The notes under the pieces are model-generated. The model was given only the letters and a program-made list of their open reading frames with translations, was not told where the DNA came from and ran no database searches. A stretch of 64,000 nucleotides of DNA, taken from NCBI GenBank assembly GCA_963617205.1, contig CAVEOA010000002.1:1-64000 (forward strand), in the 5' to 3' direction. The stretch is from UBA11524 sp963617205 (lineage in GTDB: Bacteria > Bacillota > Clostridia > Christensenellales > Aristaeellaceae). Within the stretch, counting starts at the first letter, position 1, and every line of letters starts with the position of its first letter. A program made the translations under genes and the position numbers. Shown here piece by piece: positions 1 to 7,764 of this stretch.

Positions 1-608
1 ATGCTCAAGGAAGGTATTCATGCAGACTGTGTTGCACCACGGCATGACCAGAAAAGAAGCGTCTCCCGAAACCGGATCGACTGCACCGAATGCAGTTGCG
101 TTAACTAACTTGATTTCGTCCAATTTGGTTTTGATTTTTTTGAGGCAGCAATTTCTTCGTCGCTTGCCTTCTGGGGATGCTTGGGGCGAGGCTTGACTTT
201 TCGCCATCCGTGCCGCGCCAGCAGTATGTAAATGTAACCTCGACCCATGTCCCTTCCTAACTTTTCATCAAACGCCGCTTTGATTTCCTTCACGGTGATT
301 ATTTGCCCGGCATCTGCCTTTTCTTCAAACCACTTCAGGATTTCCTCCTCTTCCTCGTAGCTCATGTTGCGATGATTGCCTACGTACTTGATTCGGACGA
401 ACTCCTCAAGCCCGTCTCTTTTGTATTCGCTGACCAAATGGCTGATCCGGTATGTGGATAAATCCAGCTTCTCGGAAATTTCCAGATTGCTCTTGCCTTC
501 ATACCGCAGCATTAAAACCTTCAGCCGCTGCGAAACCCGCTTGTTTGTTGTCGCTTTTTCTGCTTGCCTGATTGCTTCGTACTCTTCCTCGCTGATCAGG
601 TGAATCAT
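1..608 (-). pseudogene. IS630-family transposase remnant, frameshifted and internally deleted
   Basis: The reading frame running left from 608 begins with an RBS (GGGAGGG, 6 nt upstream) and encodes a helix-turn-helix N-terminal half (NLEISEKLDLSTYRISHLV) and a linker typical of IS630-type transposases. It stops at 105. A run of seven A's just before (about 136-142 on the + strand as T's) allows a -1 shift into a second frame that reads ...AFGAVDPVSGDASFLV... and continues past the left edge. That is a DDE-domain segment, but the first catalytic Asp region expected between the two parts is missing, so roughly 50 residues are deleted. IS630 elements often use a -1 frameshift between two frames; the deletion is what makes this copy look dead. 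The far end and the terminal repeat lie outside the window. Confidence 0.75.
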
Positions 609-701
609 GCTCATCCCTCCCAGATCTATTATAGCACTTGATGGCATGAATTGCTAGGCTGATTTGAGAATAGTATTATGTACAAATATCCATCCAAATT
701 A

Positions 702-730
702 TTGACAATTTCATAACAATATTGTATAAT
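702..730 (+). promoter_or_regulatory. Sigma-A promoter for the exported split-barrel protein
   Basis: TTGACA at 702-707 and TATAAT at 725-730 with a 17-bp spacer, a perfect consensus. It points to the gene starting at 787; the predicted leader is about 50 nt and holds an AAGAAGG ribosome-binding site. Confidence 0.85.
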
Positions 731-786
731 AATGTCTTAGAGGTCCGGCTATTCTTCATTTCGCCGAACAGAAAGAAGGTTATCAT

Positions 787-1917
787 ATGAAGGTTCTTAC
801 TCGTTTGACTGCGCTGCTGGCGGCAGCGGCCATGGTGCTTCCGATGGCGGCCATGGCGGAAACCACGGATACCGTAACGTCTGCAACCCAGACGACCACG
901 GAAATCACCGATGAGCAGGGCGCGGCGTGGGCAGAAGCGCACGGCTACGTCAAGCTGGAAACGGACGCTGTGACCTCCGCGACCGAAAAGAAGGTCGGCG
1001 GCGTGAACTACGGCGCCATCGAATGGGACGCTGAGCTGCAGGAAGCGGCCGTGCGTGAATTCCTCAAGGGCGGCACTTATCTGGGCGATGCCTCCTACGC
1101 GCAGGACGAAACCGGCTACAACTACCGCGAAATGTATCAGCTCGCCACCAGTCGCAACAATGTCCCCTCCAACACCAACCTCGAAATGGTGCTGGATGCC
1201 AGCAATCTGCACCTGCTGGGCGTGTCCGAGGCAGGCACCAGCAAGACGCAGGATTTCAAGGACAACCCCAAGGTGTCCGTCAGCTGGGTGCGTCAGCTCC
1301 GCGAGGAAGAGGAGAACACCTACAATTATTATTGCTCCTACGGCGTGCAGTACAACGGCACGGTGAAGATTTACACCGTGGATGACCTCGCCACCGAGGA
1401 AGGACAAAACGCCCTGCTGAACCTCTACGACAAGTACTATCCGACGCTTGCCTCCAGCTGGGCGACCTACAGCGCCAAGTTCGCCGATGTCGCGGACGAA
1501 GCTGCCGTGAAGGAAGCGAAGCTTGCCTACATCACCAACGCGCTGAACGCCGGCTCCATGGTCGTCTACGAAATCATCCCGGAAAGCATCGTGATTACCG
1601 CGCCGTTCCTGATGAACATGTCCCCCACGATGGCCAACGCCGCCAGGTTCACCCAGGTGCAGGACGGCGAGGACAAGTACGCCTATGACCTCTGCCTGTC
1701 TGATAGCTTCATCGACAAGCTGATTGCCTACAAGAACGATTACCTCGCCACCGAAGAGGGCGCTGCCGCCGTGACGGAGTACTATTCCTCCGCCATGTAT
1801 CAGCAGCTCGACCAATACTGCGCGGTCTACGGCGCCTCCACCAGCCTTGAGCTGGCGCTGATGACCACCAACGCCGCCGGTCTGAAGACCCAGACCACCT
1901 GGAAGCCCGCAGAGTAA
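787..1917 (+). CDS. Exported FMN split-barrel (PNPOx-like) protein with two flavinylation-like motifs
   Basis: A 376-residue protein with a Sec signal peptide (cleavage near AMA-ETT, residue 24). The central part (about 120-190) has the pattern of the pyridoxamine-5'-phosphate-oxidase-like FMN-binding split barrel: LATSRNNVP, LHLLGVSEAGTSKTQDF, then NPKVSVSWVRQL. Before it lie two copies of a D-x-V-T-S-A-T motif (residues 28-34 and 60-66), resembling the Dxx(S/T)GAT sites to which ApbE attaches FMN. The gene is monocistronic, with its own strong promoter and terminator, beside the molybdopterin operon. The split-barrel call rests on sequence pattern only; the substrate is unknown. It could be an extracytoplasmic flavin redox protein. 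The 170 C-terminal residues are not recognised. Confidence 0.7.
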   Translation: MKVLTRLTALLAAAAMVLPMAAMAETTDTVTSATQTTTEITDEQGAAWAEAHGYVKLETDAVTSATEKKVGGVNYGAIEWDAELQEAAVREFLKGGTYLGDASYAQDETGYNYREMYQLATSRNNVPSNTNLEMVLDASNLHLLGVSEAGTSKTQDFKDNPKVSVSWVRQLREEEENTYNYYCSYGVQYNGTVKIYTVDDLATEEGQNALLNLYDKYYPTLASSWATYSAKFADVADEAAVKEAKLAYITNALNAGSMVVYEIIPESIVITAPFLMNMSPTMANAARFTQVQDGEDKYAYDLCLSDSFIDKLIAYKNDYLATEEGAAAVTEYYSSAMYQQLDQYCAVYGASTSLELALMTTNAAGLKTQTTWKPAE

Positions 1918-1937
1918 AAAATCCATGCTATAAAGAG

Positions 1938-1978
1938 AGCTCACACGCCGGAATTTTCCGACCTGTGAGCCCTTTTTT
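1938..1978 (+). terminator. Rho-independent terminator
   Basis: GCTCACA (1939-1945) pairs with TGTGAGC (1964-1970), followed by six T's (1973-1978). It ends the exported-protein gene and sits against the stop of the convergent mogA-moaE gene. Confidence 0.85.
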
Positions 1979-2879
1979 AATGCAGTTCCTTCTCAACCAC
2001 GCAGTGTGATTTGATTTCTCCGACAAGCGACTGCAGCGCATCAATCACGTGCGGACGAATGTCGCCGCCGACAAGCACCAGCATGATGTCATCGCCGACC
2101 CGGAGATGTCCGCGGTTCAGCCAGACGCGCACATAGCCGATGCCGGGCAGCTTCTTCGTGTTTTCCACTGCCGCATCGACCTTCGCGGCGTCATAATCGA
2201 AATCCATGCCGGTGACGTCGGGCACATCCTCGCCGCTGCGCACGCGTGCCTTGGCAGTTAAGCGAACGGTGCCGTTGTGCACGAGGTACATGCCGCAGTC
2301 CGCCGCGGACGGGTCAGCCTTTGCCGCCTTCAGCCACTGGTCGATGCTGGGCGCATGCTCCGCATGATGATGGTGATGATGGCTGTTTTCGGCGCAGTCC
2401 GCAGAGCCGGCGGATGTGAGCATATCCAGCCCATGCGAGAGCGACTCCATGACCGACAGCAGATTTTCGCGCACGGCCTTTTCGCTGCCGGGCAGATTGA
2501 CAATCAGGCTGCCGCCGCGAATGCCCGCAATGCCCCGGGATAAGCACCCGTGGGACGTAATCTTCATGCTTTCGGCGCGCATCGCCTCGGGGATGCCGGG
2601 CACATCGCGTTCAATGACTGCCTTGGTTGCTTCCGGCGTCACGTCGCGCGGCGAAAAGCCCGTGCCGCCGGTCGTCAGAACCAGATGCGCCTTGAGGTCG
2701 TCCGCGCAGTGAATCAGCTGCGCCTGAATCTGCTCCATCTCATCCGGCACGATGGCGGTGTACACGACTGTCAGCCCGTTTTCGCGCAGGATTTCGCAGA
2801 TGGCAGGACCGCTGGTGTCCTTGCGCTCACCGCGTGAGCCCTTATCGCTGATGGTGATGACTGCTGCCTGATAGCTCAT
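1977..2879 (-). CDS. MogA/MoaB-MoaE fusion, molybdopterin biosynthesis
   Basis: 300 residues. Residues 1-155 are a MogA/MoaB domain (VITISDKGSRGERKD, the TTGGTGFSPRDVTPEAT nucleotide/MPT loop at about 69-85), which adenylylates molybdopterin or binds it. After a linker with six consecutive histidines (167-172) follows a MoaE-like domain (196-298), the large subunit of molybdopterin synthase, which inserts dithiolene sulfur into precursor Z. Lys290 and Lys297 fall where MoaE has its two catalytic lysines, but the usual WKKE ending is reduced to VEKEL. MoaE normally works with thiocarboxylated MoaD; no MoaD gene is in the window. The start overlaps the moaC stop by 4 bp, and this is the last gene of the operon. 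Confidence 0.85.
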   Translation of the reverse strand: MSYQAAVITISDKGSRGERKDTSGPAICEILRENGLTVVYTAIVPDEMEQIQAQLIHCADDLKAHLVLTTGGTGFSPRDVTPEATKAVIERDVPGIPEAMRAESMKITSHGCLSRGIAGIRGGSLIVNLPGSEKAVRENLLSVMESLSHGLDMLTSAGSADCAENSHHHHHHAEHAPSIDQWLKAAKADPSAADCGMYLVHNGTVRLTAKARVRSGEDVPDVTGMDFDYDAAKVDAAVENTKKLPGIGYVRVWLNRGHLRVGDDIMLVLVGGDIRPHVIDALQSLVGEIKSHCVVEKELH

Positions 2880-3364
2880 TGCTCATTCTCCTCCCGATGA
2901 AATTCCCCGTGAACGCCGCCTGTTTTTTCCAGCAGGCGAATGTCCGTGATGACCATGTCCTTCTGTACCGCCTTGCACATATCGTAAACCGTCAATGCTG
3001 CCGCGGTAACGGCGGTCAGCGATTCCATTTCCACGCCCGTGCGCCCGTCGCAGGTGACGGTCGCTGTGATTTCCACGCTGCATCGCGCTTCGTCCAGCGA
3101 CAGCGACAAGTCGATGCCGTCCATCACAATCGGGTGGCACATGGGGATCAGCTCCGGCGTGCGCTTTGCACCCATGATGCCGGCCACCTGCGCGACCGTC
3201 AGCACATCGCCCTTCTTGATGCCGCCGCTCTGAATCAGCGCAAACGTTTCCCGATTCACCAGCACGCGCCCTGCGGCTACGGCTCTGCGGCGCGTGACGC
3301 CCTTCTCGCCGACATCGACCATGCGGGCGCGTCCTTCATCGTTGAAATGCGTAAATTCCGCCAT
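2876..3364 (-). CDS. moaC: Cyclic pyranopterin monophosphate synthase MoaC
   Basis: 162 residues, full length for MoaC. It converts the MoaA product (3',8-cyclo-7,8-dihydro-GTP) to cyclic pyranopterin monophosphate. Diagnostic stretches are MVDVGEKGVTRRRAVA near the N-terminus, GAKRTPELIPMCHPI in the middle and GVEMESLTAVTAAALTVYDM towards the C-terminus, the last carrying conserved active-site residues. It lies 4 nt after moaA and overlaps mogA-moaE by 4 bp, so translation is probably coupled. Confidence 0.96.
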   Translation of the reverse strand: MAEFTHFNDEGRARMVDVGEKGVTRRRAVAAGRVLVNRETFALIQSGGIKKGDVLTVAQVAGIMGAKRTPELIPMCHPIVMDGIDLSLSLDEARCSVEITATVTCDGRTGVEMESLTAVTAAALTVYDMCKAVQKDMVITDIRLLEKTGGVHGEFHREENEQ

Positions 3365-3368
3365 TGCT

Positions 3369-4319
3369 TCAGCCTCCGATTTCGTTCATGGTGCGTCCCG
3401 CTTCGCTCAGCTCCGTGCTGGAAAGCGCCCCGTGCTGACGCGGCTTCTCGGCAATCGCCGCCAGAAACTGCCGCCGCATCCCCTCGTAATCCAGTCCCCT
3501 GATGCTGATTTCCGAGCTGGTGTGCAGGCAGGGCTTCAGCTTTCCGTCTGCCGTCAGGCGAAGGCGGCTGCACTGCGCACAGAAGTGGTGGCTCAGCGGA
3601 TGAATCAGCCCGACATTGCCCAGCGCGTCCGGCAGCCGGTACAGCTGCGCCACGCCGCCGTCAGCAGGCTGCTCAACAAGCTCCGGCAGCGCATCGAGCA
3701 CCGCCGAGCAGGGAATGAACGCCTTGGGACCAAATTCGCCGTCATACATGGGCATCAGCTCAATGAAGCGCACATCGACCGGCCAGCGGCGCGTCAGGGC
3801 AGACAGCGCCGGAATTTCATCATCATTAAATCCGCCGATGAGCACGGTATTGAGCTTGATTCGCTCAAAGCCCGCATTCAGGGCTGCCTCGATGCCGCGC
3901 AGCGCCTCATCCAGCGAGCCGTTGCGCGTGATATAGGCATATTTTTCGGCGTTCAGCGTATCCAGGCTGATGTTCAGCCGCTTCACGCCCGCTTCGCGAA
4001 GCTGCAGCGCCATGCCCGGCAGCAGCGTTGCATTCGTCGTCAGGCAGACCTCGCGAATGCCTTGGACTGCCGCCGCCTTGCTGCAAATGGACAGAATGTT
4101 GCGCTTGACAAGCGGCTCTCCGCCCGTGATGCGCAGCTTCGTCACGCCAAGATCGGCAGCGACGCGCACGGCGAGCATCATCTCTTCCTCGCTGAGCATC
4201 TCCTCGTGCGCCTTCTTGCAGATGCCGTCTGCCGGCATGCAATAGCGGCAGCGCAGATTGCACAGCTCCGTCACGGAAAGGCGCAGATAGGTTATGCTGC
4301 GTCCGTATGAATCGAGCAT
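3369..4319 (-). CDS. moaA: GTP 3',8-cyclase MoaA (radical SAM)
   Basis: 316 residues. The radical-SAM cluster motif CNLRCRYC holds Cys20, Cys24 and Cys27. The second [4Fe-4S] site that binds GTP is near the C-terminus (HHFCAQCSRLR, then KLKPC). The protein ends in Gly-Gly, the C-terminal tail MoaA needs for activity. It catalyses the first step of molybdopterin synthesis with MoaC, encoded just downstream. A ribosome-binding site (GAAGGGAAAAGCA) precedes the ATG. Confidence 0.97.
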   Translation of the reverse strand: MLDSYGRSITYLRLSVTELCNLRCRYCMPADGICKKAHEEMLSEEEMMLAVRVAADLGVTKLRITGGEPLVKRNILSICSKAAAVQGIREVCLTTNATLLPGMALQLREAGVKRLNISLDTLNAEKYAYITRNGSLDEALRGIEAALNAGFERIKLNTVLIGGFNDDEIPALSALTRRWPVDVRFIELMPMYDGEFGPKAFIPCSAVLDALPELVEQPADGGVAQLYRLPDALGNVGLIHPLSHHFCAQCSRLRLTADGKLKPCLHTSSEISIRGLDYEGMRRQFLAAIAEKPRQHGALSSTELSEAGRTMNEIGG

Positions 4320-4339
4320 TGCTTTTCCCTTCTAATTTT

Positions 4340-5557
4340 TTACTCCACAAGGAAGCATTTGAGCGTGGTGCCTGCGGCAATGGGACCGCTGCCTGCCGGT
4401 ATCACGCCGAAGGCGTTGCTGCCGACCATGCGGCTGATCATCACATTGCCCTGCCCGCTTGACGGCACCAGCTCCGCCCTGCCCCCATCAATCACAATGC
4501 GCCCGTGCAGCAGCCGCGTCACGCCGCTCCGCTTGGAAAAACCGTCGCGAAGCGTCGCTTCGATTTCCTGCGGAAGCGGATTCGCACGTCCTGCCAGCTT
4601 TTTCAGCGCAGGCACGGCAACGGCGATCAGGTTAATAAGCGAGCTTGCCGGATTGCCCGAAAGCGCACAAATCAGCTTGCCGTTCTTCATGCCGTAGGCG
4701 CATGCCATGCCGGGCTTGAGCGCAACGCCGCAGAAAAGCATCTCCGCGCCGCATTGCGCCATCGCTGCCGGCGTCAGGTCGTAATCGCCCACGGAGACGC
4801 CGCCTGACGTCACCACCGCATCGCAGGTATCAAGCGCCTTTTCAAGCTTTTCAGCGATTTCCGCCGCATCGTCCCTCGCAATGCCCATGTATACCGGCGA
4901 CAGACCGATTTCCTTCAGCGCGGCGCACAGCGTGTAGCCGTTTGAATTGCGGATGCATCCCTCGTGCATGGGCGCATCCGGCTCAAGCACCTCATTGCCG
5001 GTTGAGAACACCGCAACGCGTGGCACGCGGTACACCTCCGGCTGCATCACGCCCTGCGCGGCAAGCGTTCCGCAAAGGCTTGGGTCAATGACCGTTCCTG
5101 CGGCAGCAAGCAGCGCGCCCCGACGAACATCCTCGCCCCGGCGAACCACGTTTTTGCCGGCTTCAAGCGGCGCGAAGAGCGTCACGCTTTCCGCCGTAAA
5201 TTCGGTCGCCTCGTAGTTGATGACCGCGTCCGCGCCTGATGGAACGGGTGCGCCGGTCAGGATTTTTGCGGCAGTGCCGGCGGTAATTTCCTTTTCAGGC
5301 ACCGCGCCTGCCGGAATTTCCTCCACCACGCGCAGGGTAATCGGATGCTTTTCCGAGGCGTTCACCGTATCCGCCGAGCGCACCGCATATCCGTCATACG
5401 GCGAGCGGTCAAAGGCAGGAACGTCCTCCTGTGCCAGCAAATCACACGCCAGCACGCGTCCGTATGCCTCGGTCAGCATCACGCGCTCCGTGCCCAATGG
5501 CGCAACGCGATTCAGGAGCAAATCACGTGCGGCAATATAATCGAGGTGACTCTTCAT
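4340..5557 (-). CDS. moeA: Molybdopterin molybdotransferase MoeA
   Basis: 405 residues, the usual MoeA length. N-terminal AFDRSPYDGYAVRS is the family hallmark, followed by the PAG-x-TAAKILTGAPVP segment, the MPT-binding core (FSTGNEV, VVTSGGVSVGDYD) and the C-terminal beta barrel. It ligates molybdate (or tungstate) to MPT-AMP. It overlaps mobB by 4 bp. Because the neighbouring enzyme is of the AOR family, tungsten is as likely a metal as molybdenum; the sequence does not decide. Confidence 0.96.
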   Translation of the reverse strand: MKSHLDYIAARDLLLNRVAPLGTERVMLTEAYGRVLACDLLAQEDVPAFDRSPYDGYAVRSADTVNASEKHPITLRVVEEIPAGAVPEKEITAGTAAKILTGAPVPSGADAVINYEATEFTAESVTLFAPLEAGKNVVRRGEDVRRGALLAAAGTVIDPSLCGTLAAQGVMQPEVYRVPRVAVFSTGNEVLEPDAPMHEGCIRNSNGYTLCAALKEIGLSPVYMGIARDDAAEIAEKLEKALDTCDAVVTSGGVSVGDYDLTPAAMAQCGAEMLFCGVALKPGMACAYGMKNGKLICALSGNPASSLINLIAVAVPALKKLAGRANPLPQEIEATLRDGFSKRSGVTRLLHGRIVIDGGRAELVPSSGQGNVMISRMVGSNAFGVIPAGSGPIAAGTTLKCFLVE

Positions 5558-6069
5558 GCTTGAATCCTTCCTTCATCGGATGTTCGCTGTTCATCGGCTA
5601 ATTTCCGCACAAAATCGGCAATTCCCGAAGCATCATCGGGCGAGAGGACAGGCAGCGGCAAATCACACGGGCTGTCGGCAACGACGGCGCGCAGAGATTG
5701 CGCAGGCGCACGCAAAGGCGCATTGCTGTCCCGTCTGACCTCAATCACGGGCAGACATGCCTGCTTTTCAAAGCCCTCAATCAGAATGATGTCCGCGTTT
5801 TTCACACGCAACAGCAGGTCATGCAGCGAATGCTCTCCCGCTTCACGCATCAGCAGACCATCCGGCGCGGACAGCATCACCGTGGATGCCCCTGCTGATC
5901 CAAACAGTGCGCTGTCCTTGCCGTCCTCATCCTTTGGAAGCGCATGGTGCGTATGCTTGATGACGCAGACGCGAAGCCCCTGCGCCGAAAGCATCCGCAC
6001 AAGCCTTGCAATCAGGGTCGTTTTGCCGCTGTTCGACCAGCCCGAAAAGCATACTGCCGGTATTGCCAT
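5554..6069 (-). CDS. mobB: Molybdopterin-guanine dinucleotide biosynthesis GTPase MobB
   Basis: 171 residues with an N-terminal P-loop GWSNSGKTTL, the KHTHH stretch after strand 2 and the ILIEGFEKQ segment, all typical of MobB. MobB assists nucleotide attachment to the cofactor. No MobA is seen here. It lies 1 nt from fdhD and overlaps moeA by 4 bp. Confidence 0.92.
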   Translation of the reverse strand: MAIPAVCFSGWSNSGKTTLIARLVRMLSAQGLRVCVIKHTHHALPKDEDGKDSALFGSAGASTVMLSAPDGLLMREAGEHSLHDLLLRVKNADIILIEGFEKQACLPVIEVRRDSNAPLRAPAQSLRAVVADSPCDLPLPVLSPDDASGIADFVRKLADEQRTSDEGRIQA

Positions 6070-6070
6070 A

Positions 6071-6736
6071 TCATGCTCCTTCAGTGCGCATCTTCACGCG
6101 TTCTGCAGCGCCATAAACCGCCGGCGACTCGCTGTGCGCACAGCTGACGAGCGCGATGCCGAGGCGCTTCGCCCATGCATCGGCAAGATCGCTCGGATAT
6201 TTCCGGCTGAAAAACACGGGAATGCCTGCCGCGGCAGCCTTCGCCAGCATCTCCATGGAAATGCGTCCGGTTGAGCCGAGGATACACCGGCTGAAATCCC
6301 AATTCCGGTGCAGTCCGGCAGCGATGCACTTGTCTGCCGCGTTATGCCGACCGATATCCTCGCGGAAAATCGCCTCGTCCCCGCAGAACAGCCCCAGCCG
6401 ATGCGTGCCGAAAAATTCCTCCTCGCTCAGCAGCTGACGGCAGAGCTGCTGCACGCGTCCCATCTCCACCTGAAAATCGCCCGTGCACGGCGCACATTGC
6501 TGCAGCCGTTCGAGGATGTCGGCGCGCCTGTCGGAGGGCGTATGCCGCGTCACGACCGCCACGCCGTCGTCCTGCTCTCTGATTTCGGCAATGTCCGACA
6601 GGCCGCGGATGAGCCCCTGCGTGTACAGATACCCTGCGGCAAGCTCCTGCACATATTGCGGCGTGCACAAAAAGGCAGATTGCCTCTGCCCATTCAGCGT
6701 CCAAGGCACAATGCGCTCAATCATCAGCTGCGGCAT
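6071..6736 (-). CDS. fdhD: Sulfur carrier/sulfurtransferase FdhD
   Basis: 221 residues. It carries the CxxC pair (CAPC, Cys81/Cys84) that passes sulfur from a cysteine desulfurase, and the REDIGRHNAADK motif of the family. FdhD sulfurates the bis-MGD cofactor of formate dehydrogenases. It is shorter than E. coli FdhD (277 residues) because the N-terminal part is reduced. First gene of the leftward operon, with its own consensus promoter; no formate dehydrogenase is in the window. Confidence 0.93.
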   Translation of the reverse strand: MPQLMIERIVPWTLNGQRQSAFLCTPQYVQELAAGYLYTQGLIRGLSDIAEIREQDDGVAVVTRHTPSDRRADILERLQQCAPCTGDFQVEMGRVQQLCRQLLSEEEFFGTHRLGLFCGDEAIFREDIGRHNAADKCIAAGLHRNWDFSRCILGSTGRISMEMLAKAAAAGIPVFFSRKYPSDLADAWAKRLGIALVSCAHSESPAVYGAAERVKMRTEGA

Positions 6737-6794
6737 GCGTCATCCTCTCCTGTTAACCGCGTTCATTCTTCCCGTATCTCCACTGTTTCATCCT

Positions 6795-6823
6795 ATTATA
6801 CCTGCGCAAAAGTCGATTGTCAA
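6795..6823 (-). promoter_or_regulatory. Sigma-A promoter of the fdhD-moa operon
   Basis: On the minus strand TTGACA (6823-6818), a 17-bp spacer and TATAAT (6800-6795): a perfect consensus. The leader to the fdhD start at 6736 is about 50 nt and has no obvious riboswitch. Confidence 0.87.
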
Positions 6824-6879
6824 CCGAGATAGACCCGTCTAACGGTGCAATACGGTCGAAAACATTCCCTTTTTGTATA

Positions 6880-6908
6880 TTGTAATCATGATTTGGGTGT
6901 ACTATACT
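6880..6908 (+). promoter_or_regulatory. Promoter of the AOR-Tat operon
   Basis: TTGTAA (6880-6885), 17-bp spacer, TATACT (6903-6908). It fires into the structured leader at 6918-7055. The intergenic stretch 6737-7093 is accounted for by this promoter, the divergent fdhD promoter and the leader RNA. Confidence 0.65.
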
Positions 6909-6917
6909 GACCTCAGA

Positions 6918-7055
6918 TAGTGCCGCTCCGAGCTGTCCGGACCCACGAGGCCCCTTCAGCCAACAGGTGCGTGGAGCAATCCGCGTGCCAGCCTTTTGCA
7001 AAGGAGATGAAAAGCACGTTTGTTTGCTGTACCATCGCAGGCGACGGGCTTTTTT
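6918..7055 (+). promoter_or_regulatory. Candidate molybdenum/tungsten cofactor riboswitch with terminator
   Basis: The 170-nt leader upstream of the AOR operon folds as a multi-stem RNA. GTGC (6920-6923) pairs with GCAC (7014-7017); GCTCC (6925-6929) pairs with GGAGC (6973-6977); CCTTT/AAAGG forms a short hairpin near 6992-7004, followed by GATGAAAAGCAC. The position (5' leader of a pterin-enzyme operon) and general layout match the Moco RNA motif class. At 7031-7055 a hairpin (ACCATCG/CGACGGGC) followed by six T's could be the expression platform, stopping transcription when cofactor is plentiful. Class assignment is from memory of the motif and context, not from a covariance search. Confidence 0.6.
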
Positions 7056-7093
7056 GCAGTGTCTATCCACAGTAAAGCAAGGAGGAAAAGGTT

Positions 7094-7738
7094 ATGTCTG
7101 ACAACAAAAAAACGTTGATGGACCGCGAGTTTACCCGCCGCCAGTTCATGCAGCTGACAGCCAAGGGTTTCGCCGGCATTGCCCTCTCCAGTCCGCTGCT
7201 TTCTCTGCTGGGATGCACTCGCTCTCAGGCAGAGGCAGGGCTGGTGGACACCATCGCCACTCCCGATTTCCTGCTGGTGGCCAACCGCGCCAGGTGCACG
7301 GGCTGCCAGCGCTGCGAAGTCAACTGCACGCTTGCCAATGATGGGGATGCCCATCCCTACATGGCTCGCATCCGTGTTCGCCAGAACATCAATTTTGGCG
7401 ATCAGGGTCCGACCGACGACTACAAGCATGGCGACGGCTTCTTCGGCCTGTGGGGCTTCAAGCCCGACACCTGCAAGCAGTGTGCCGACCCTGCCTGCGT
7501 CAATGCCTGCCCCATGAAGGCGATTTCTGCCGATCCCGAGACCGGCGCCCGCGTAATCGACCAGGAAAAGTGCGTAGGCTGCGGTGCCTGCGTCAATGCC
7601 TGCCCCTGGCATATGCCCCGTGTGGATAACGACACGCACAAGTCCACCAAGTGCATCAGCTGCGGTGCCTGCGTTGCCGGCTGCCCGACCAGCGCCCTGC
7701 GCATGATTCCCTGGGAAGATGTCGCTCAGGCGATGTAA
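7094..7738 (+). CDS. TAT-exported 16Fe-16S ferredoxin-type subunit (YdhY-like)
   Basis: 214 residues. A twin-arginine signal (TRRQFMQ, Arg15-Arg16) leads into a hydrophobic stretch ending in SLLGC, a possible lipobox at Cys41, so the mature protein may be a TAT-exported lipoprotein. Four [4Fe-4S] motifs follow: Cys68/71/74/78, Cys127/130/135/139, Cys160/163/166/170 and Cys187/190/193/197. This is the electron-transfer subunit of a molybdo/tungsto-enzyme, similar in size to E. coli YdhY (208 residues). It is directly upstream of the AOR-family gene, and Tat genes are in the same operon. Confidence 0.88.
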   Translation: MSDNKKTLMDREFTRRQFMQLTAKGFAGIALSSPLLSLLGCTRSQAEAGLVDTIATPDFLLVANRARCTGCQRCEVNCTLANDGDAHPYMARIRVRQNINFGDQGPTDDYKHGDGFFGLWGFKPDTCKQCADPACVNACPMKAISADPETGARVIDQEKCVGCGACVNACPWHMPRVDNDTHKSTKCISCGACVAGCPTSALRMIPWEDVAQAM

Positions 7739-7764
7739 TCACCGAATAGAAGGAGGCAAGCACT

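Noticed and set aside
2365..2385. Run of histidine codons looking like a cloning tag
   Set aside because: The His stretch lies mid-protein between two native domains with mixed His codons, so it is a natural linker rather than an artefact.
3294..4310. Long + strand open frame across moaA
   Set aside because: It is antisense to a clear radical-SAM gene; its product is Arg/Ala/His-rich with no domain, as expected from GC-rich third positions.
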